Positions 63,708 through 64,000 of a DNA stretch of 64,000 nucleotides are shown piece after piece. Numbering within the stretch: the stretch's first letter is position 1; each line of letters starts with the position of its first letter. The position numbers were made by a program, and so were the translations under genes. The notes below the pieces were generated by a model, which searched no databases, was not told where the DNA came from, and saw only the letters and a list, made by a program, of their open reading frames with translations. Origin of the DNA: Nitrospira sp. (lineage in GTDB: Bacteria; Nitrospirota; Nitrospiria; Nitrospirales; Nitrospiraceae); assembly GCA_031315995.1 (NCBI GenBank), contig JALDRG010000005.1:62001-126000 (forward strand). The letters run 5' to 3'.

Positions 63708-63857
63708 TCAGACGTGAAGTCTGGTCTCTCGTTCACACCAACGCTGCGGGCGCATCAAAGTGCCCAAGGCAGCGATAGCGCAAATCGTCGCCAAGAGAAG
63801 AAAGCTAGCGATGAGGAAAAATCCACCTTTCATATCGTGTACCGAGAGCGGTCCCAT
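63708..63857 (-). CDS. Small single-span membrane peptide
   Basis: A 49-residue open frame on the minus strand from ATG at 63857 to TGA at 63708. A very strong Shine-Dalgarno sequence GGAGGG lies at 63870-63865, 7 nt upstream. Residues 12-33, with FFLIASFLLLATICAIAALG, make one clear membrane helix. The tail is short and basic (RPQRWCERETR). It is about 250 bp upstream of the sulfite-oxidase-like gene on the same strand. I do not recognise a family. Confidence 0.6.
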   Translation of the reverse strand: MGPLSVHDMKGGFFLIASFLLLATICAIAALGTLMRPQRWCERETRLHV

Positions 63858-64000
63858 GACGTCACCCTCCTAATATGGTCTAATTGTACCACTTCACGCC
63901 GCATGCCAGCCGCACCCACAACGCCATGATTCTTCAGGTGATTTTTTTCTCAAGCGAGAAGAGCAGTGAGGGCAGGGGCGCATCCACACATGTGAAGTGA

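Overview
The window looks like chromosome of a GC-rich Gram-negative bacterium with an outer membrane. It carries outer-membrane lipoprotein signals, an undecaprenyl-diphosphatase, a LapB-like protein and RND/MacAB-type export genes. The mix of a class 1A PyrD, large signalling proteins and paired glycoside hydrolases suits a Nitrospira-like member of the Nitrospirota. That assignment is an inference: no taxonomic marker such as rRNA or nxr is present. No tRNA, rRNA or CRISPR array was seen.

Layout. 1-1300 is an insertion-sequence graveyard: an IS30 3' end, an IS3 3' end with its terminal repeat, and a frameshifted IS30 gene cut off at the IS3 end. An AT-richer peroxiredoxin-like gene follows, then about 870 bp with no recognisable gene. 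2839-8663 holds nadA, ileS-lspA and uppP. 8918-13166 has an HhH lipoprotein and a MacA/MacB-type tripartite export operon. 13234-16948 (minus strand) has an HD-GYP protein, a RusA-like nuclease, a stand-alone mraZ, an FmdB-type zinc ribbon and comF. 17153-22086 has an ABC ATPase and its likely 881-residue permease, separated by pyrD and a LuxR-type gene. 22077-28676 (minus strand) holds bioB, a LapA-LapB-like fusion, rsfS, nadD, proB, obgE, rpmA and rplU. ilvE diverges from rplU with an apparently leaderless promoter. 29937-33425 is gap-pgk-tpiA-secG, followed by divergent mutS2.

36264-45894 is rich in signalling genes: a CHASE2 adenylate cyclase, an SH3 protein coupled to an M48 lipoprotein protease, a histidine kinase/NtrC-type regulator pair, queG coupled to a secreted Cys-containing protein, and a receiver-PAS protein. 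Next come a secreted SRPBCC-like protein, thiI, trxB, coaE and a beta-helix protein. 51474-56149 is a pair of large sugar hydrolases (GH63-like, then amylo-alpha-1,6-glucosidase). 56300-59189 has lipoproteins, a PhyH-like dioxygenase gene split by an in-frame amber codon, and a GlcG/HbpS-like protein. The end holds a beta-hydroxyacid dehydrogenase, a DUF3565 protein, a coiled-coil lipoprotein, a dipeptide epimerase coupled to a sulfite-oxidase-like enzyme, and an unlisted 49-residue membrane peptide.

Four copies of a palindromic intergenic element are visible (3951-4112, 39809-39934, 47941-48057, 48084-48213). The best candidates for new biology are this repeat family, the LapA-LapB fusion, the interrupted PhyH gene, the HhH lipoprotein and the small unannotated peptides. 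I found no complete, clearly novel multi-gene defence or mobile system.
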